NCBI GenBank assembly: GCA_963839285.1
Contig: CAWIUN010000006.1
Coordinates: 62,001-126,000, forward strand
Direction of reading: 5' to 3'
From: DASSSQ01 sp963839285
GTDB taxonomy: Bacteria > Actinomycetota > Thermoleophilia > Gaiellales > Gaiellaceae
DNA length: 64,000 nucleotides
Shown here: positions 61,703-64,000 of the stretch, piece by piece
Position numbering within the stretch: the first letter of the stretch is position 1
How the letters are laid out: each line of letters begins with the position of its first letter
Position numbers and translations under genes: made by a program
The notes under the pieces: model-generated
What the model was told of the DNA's origin: nothing
Databases searched by the model: none
Seen by the model: only the letters and a program-made list of their open reading frames with translations

Positions 61703-63812
61703 GGGTGGAACGCGAAGCCGAGGAAGTGGGCGCCGAGCACCCGTCGATCCTCGCTGCCCGGGAGGACGCGCGCCGGGACTGCCGTCGGCGAGACCGTGAA
61801 GACCGCCGCGCAGCGTCCGGCCGCGTCGGCGCGCAGGGGCACCCGCAGCTTGCGGGTGCCCTCGAGCGGGAGCGAGGCGCGCGCGACGACGGCGCCGCCG
61901 ACCCTGGCGGTCACCGTCTGCGGCCGCGTGAAGAGGCTCGGGTCGCTCGCGAGCGTGACGACGACGCTGCCGCCGCGGCAGTGCAGCCGGCGGTAGACGA
62001 CCTCCGGCCCCGACCACGTGTCGCGCGCGTAGAGCCCGGAGACGAGCGTCGAGGTCTCGACGGCGCCGCCCGTCCGGTAGACGGCGACGCCCTCGCGCTC
62101 GTCCTCGGCGACGACGTCGCCGTCCGGGGTGAACGAGCCGTCGCTGAGCACGTACTCGGCGCGGACGACGCTCCCGTCCGGGTGGCGGAGCACGCCGGTC
62201 TGCCGGTCGACGACGGCCTGCGCGCTCGGGAGGCCGCCGGGGAGCGGTCCCTGGAGGTCGTAGACGGGCCCGACGCTGCGGTTGAAGAACTCGTTCTCCC
62301 AGATCGCGTAGGCGGCGATGTTGCCGGTGTTGACCGCGGCGACCTCCGCGCCGGGCCCGACCGCGCGGTCGATCCAGTCCGGGTGGTCGTTCTTGATCCC
62401 CGCCCAGAGCGAGCCGACCGAGGCGTTGTGGACGCCGTGGACGCCGTTGAGGACGCTCGCCGTCGCGACCGCGAACCAGCCGACGAGCAGGAGCGGCAGC
62501 GCGGGCAGCACCCGCCGGGGCGCGAGCGCGAGGACGAGCACGGCCGCGGCGGCGCAGCCGAACGCGACCGCGCGCACCTGCGAGCCGTCGATCCAGTGGT
62601 CCTGCACCCACCACCACGGCAGCAGGAAGAACGTGTCCGAGACCGCCGGCGCGCCGATCAGCCGCGAGAAGGGGATCGCCGCCGGCAGCCCGGCCGCGAC
62701 GACCGCGGCCACCGCGAGCGGCAGCGGCGGCCGCGGCGCGCCGCGCTCGATCCAGACGAGCAGCGCGATCGCGAAGAGCGGGAAGACGTAGAAGACGTTC
62801 CGCTCCTCGATCCGCTGCACCGACGGCTGCGAGGCGAAGGCCGCCACCTCGAGCACGAGCCAGAAGGAGACGCTGGCGGAGGCGACGACGAAGGCGCGGG
62901 CGGGCGCGTCGAGGCGCCGCGCGAGCAGGGTCAGGAGCAGCAGCGCGGCGAACGGGACGACGCCGAGCGCGAGGTCGATCCCGGCGACGTGGTAGAGGAG
63001 CCAGCGGAGCACGCCGCCGGCCGTGTAGCTGCTGTCGGCCGCGGCGCGGTAGGCGCCGAGCAGCTCCCCGAGCGAGCGGCCGCGCGCGAGCTGCGCGCAG
63101 GCGACGACAGGCCGCCGCCGAGCGTGACGCCGTAGAGGACGTGGAAGCGGGCGAGCGCGCGCCACGGCCGCCGCTCGAGCCGGTCGAGCGCGACCGGGGC
63201 GAGCAGGAAGGCGGGGACGAGCGCGAGCGCCTGCGTCCGCGTCAGGAACGCCAGCGCGCAGAGGGCGAGCAGCGCCGCCTGGCGGCCCGCGGTCGGCCGC
63301 TCGAGCACGAGCACGAGCGCCAGCACCGCCCCGAGGAAGACCGGGTAGAAGGCGTTCTCGGTCATCAGCGTGCCCGAGTAGACGTAGGCGGGCAGCGCCA
63401 GCGCGAGCACCGCCGCGAGCAGCGACCAGCCGGGCGAGAGCACGCGGCGCGCGAGCAGGTAGGCGGGCACCGCCGCGAGCGACATCACGACCGCGTTGAT
63501 CGCCTTCGCGGCCGTGTAGACGTCCGGGACCGCGTCGAAGGCCCGGTAGGCGGGCGCGAGCAGCAGCGGGTAGACGTAGCCGTAGGCGCCGGTCGGCTCG
63601 CCGCGGACGAGGTAGTGGCCGCCCGAGGCGAGGCTCTTCGCGAGCTCGGAGTAGATCAGCTCGTCGACCATGATCCAGGGCGCCGCGACCCGGCGGGCGA
63701 GCTGGAAGCGGATCGCCGCCGAGGCGACGACCAGCACCGACAGCCAGGCCCAGGCGGGGACGGCGCGCACGATCGGAGTCGAGCGCTCGCGCACTGCGGT
63801 CAGGGTCGTCAC
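61699..63812 (-). CDS. large multi-span membrane protein, GT39-like (one frameshift)
   Basis: About 704 residues, the same design as the gene at 55155. There are ten or more spans, an acidic pair early in PWIMVDELIYSELAKSLASG, then YGYVYPLLLAPAYRAFDAV, GTLMTENAFYPVFLGAVLAL, and after a shift near 63110 ACAQLARGRSLGELLGAYRA, QRIEERNVFYVFPLFAIALL. The soluble C-terminal part (about 430-704) has IWENEFFNRSVGPVYDLQGP and a Cys pair (HCRGG and GRCAAVF). Such proteins transfer lipid-linked sugars outside the membrane. GTG 63812 overlaps the previous stop by 4 nt. Confidence 0.78.
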
Positions 63813-64000
63813 GCGATCCCGGCCTCGCGGACGCGCGCCGCGACCTCCTCGAGCTCCGCCGCGCCGAGTCCGACCTCCGCCGCCGCGGCCGCCACCTCCG
63901 CCAGCACCGCGTCGCCGACGGCCTCGCCGCCGGCGGCCTGCTCGAGCGCGTCGGCGTAGAGGCCGGCGCAGCGCTCGAGGTCGTGCTCGCGGGCGACGTG
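63809..64000 (-). CDS. C-terminal end of a glycosyltransferase-like protein (partial)
   Basis: The last 63 residues of a gene that begins beyond the right edge. The visible part reads HVAREHDLERCAGLYADALE, then an Ala/Glu-rich helical tail ending in RVREAGIA. The AREHDLERCAGLYADALE segment is like the last helix of GT4-type glycosyltransferases, where the family ends in a similar motif. Being upstream in the glycan operon supports this. The stop overlaps the GTG of the GT39-like gene by 4 nt. Confidence 0.55.
   Translation of the reverse strand, partial: HVAREHDLERCAGLYADALEQAAGGEAVGDAVLAEVAAAAAEVGLGAAELEEVAARVREAGIA

Noticed and set aside
1..64000. CRISPR arrays, tRNA, rRNA, transposases or integrases
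   Set aside because: I looked for regularly spaced repeats, the tRNA TTCGANNCC arm, rRNA cores and DDE or recombinase motifs and found none that held up.

Overview
The window is about 73% G+C with strong third-position G/C bias. It looks like the chromosome of a high-GC actinobacterium, most likely of the class Thermoleophilia (Gaiellales/Solirubrobacterales type). That placement is an inference from the gene families: coenzyme F420 biosynthesis, haem genes, DUF1990 proteins, LuxR/TPR regulators, and very frequent GTG starts with 4-nt stop/start overlaps. I see no rRNA, tRNA, CRISPR array, transposase or prophage gene. At least 23 conserved genes are broken by isolated single-base shifts that leave the protein family intact on both sides. 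I read these as uncorrected long-read errors and annotate each gene across its shift.

Layout. 1-3.2 kb (minus): end of a secreted protein, a CopC-CopD copper protein and a double cupredoxin. 3.26-8.1 kb (plus): a tightly overlapping run of small protein, ECF sigma factor, zinc-finger anti-sigma factor, FAD reductase, CDP-alcohol phosphatidyltransferase, GTP cyclohydrolase I and RibD-like reductase. 8.4-20.8 kb: intradiol dioxygenase, flavin monooxygenase, LuxR/TPR regulator, a cyclic-nucleotide-binding thioredoxin-reductase-like enzyme, a MOSC protein, an unusual repeat-bearing membrane protein, two DUF1990 proteins and a membrane adenylate cyclase. 20.9-25.3 kb: MFS exporter, cupin, a deleted alcohol dehydrogenase, then a fluoride riboswitch driving two FluC/CrcB subunits and a triple-DUF190 protein. 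25.4-34.6 kb: ABC transporter, secreted protein, berberine-bridge-type oxidase, mmsA with a class III aminotransferase, and two acetyltransferases.

34.6-45 kb: a convergent intergenic region carrying two copies of a composite repeat, a GGDEF/HD-GYP protein behind a sigma-28/WhiG-like promoter, and the F420 set cofC-cofD-npdG-cofE. These are followed by a PolX/PHP-like protein, a 2-hydroxyacid dehydrogenase, an SPFH protein and NfeD. 45-64 kb is mainly envelope polysaccharide: a Wzm/Wzt-type ABC exporter, glycosyltransferases, a fused polyprenyl-phosphate sugar-phosphate transferase, and large membrane proteins of GT39-like design. The haem genes hemH and hemE and a channel-like protein sit among them.

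The observations I rate highest are: (1) a composite repeat made of two ATCGGCAC boxes one helical turn apart, a -10-like TAGCGT at a fixed 22-bp distance, and a CCCCACCC/GGGTGGGG hairpin with a competing upstream strand, found twice intact and once decayed; (2) the complete fluoride-response operon; (3) divergent, overlapping -10 boxes that imply leaderless start codons at 49.04 and 52.05 kb; (4) a sigma-28-type promoter for the c-di-GMP gene; (5) a 20-bp palindromic repeat found once between genes and once inside a glycosyltransferase coding sequence.
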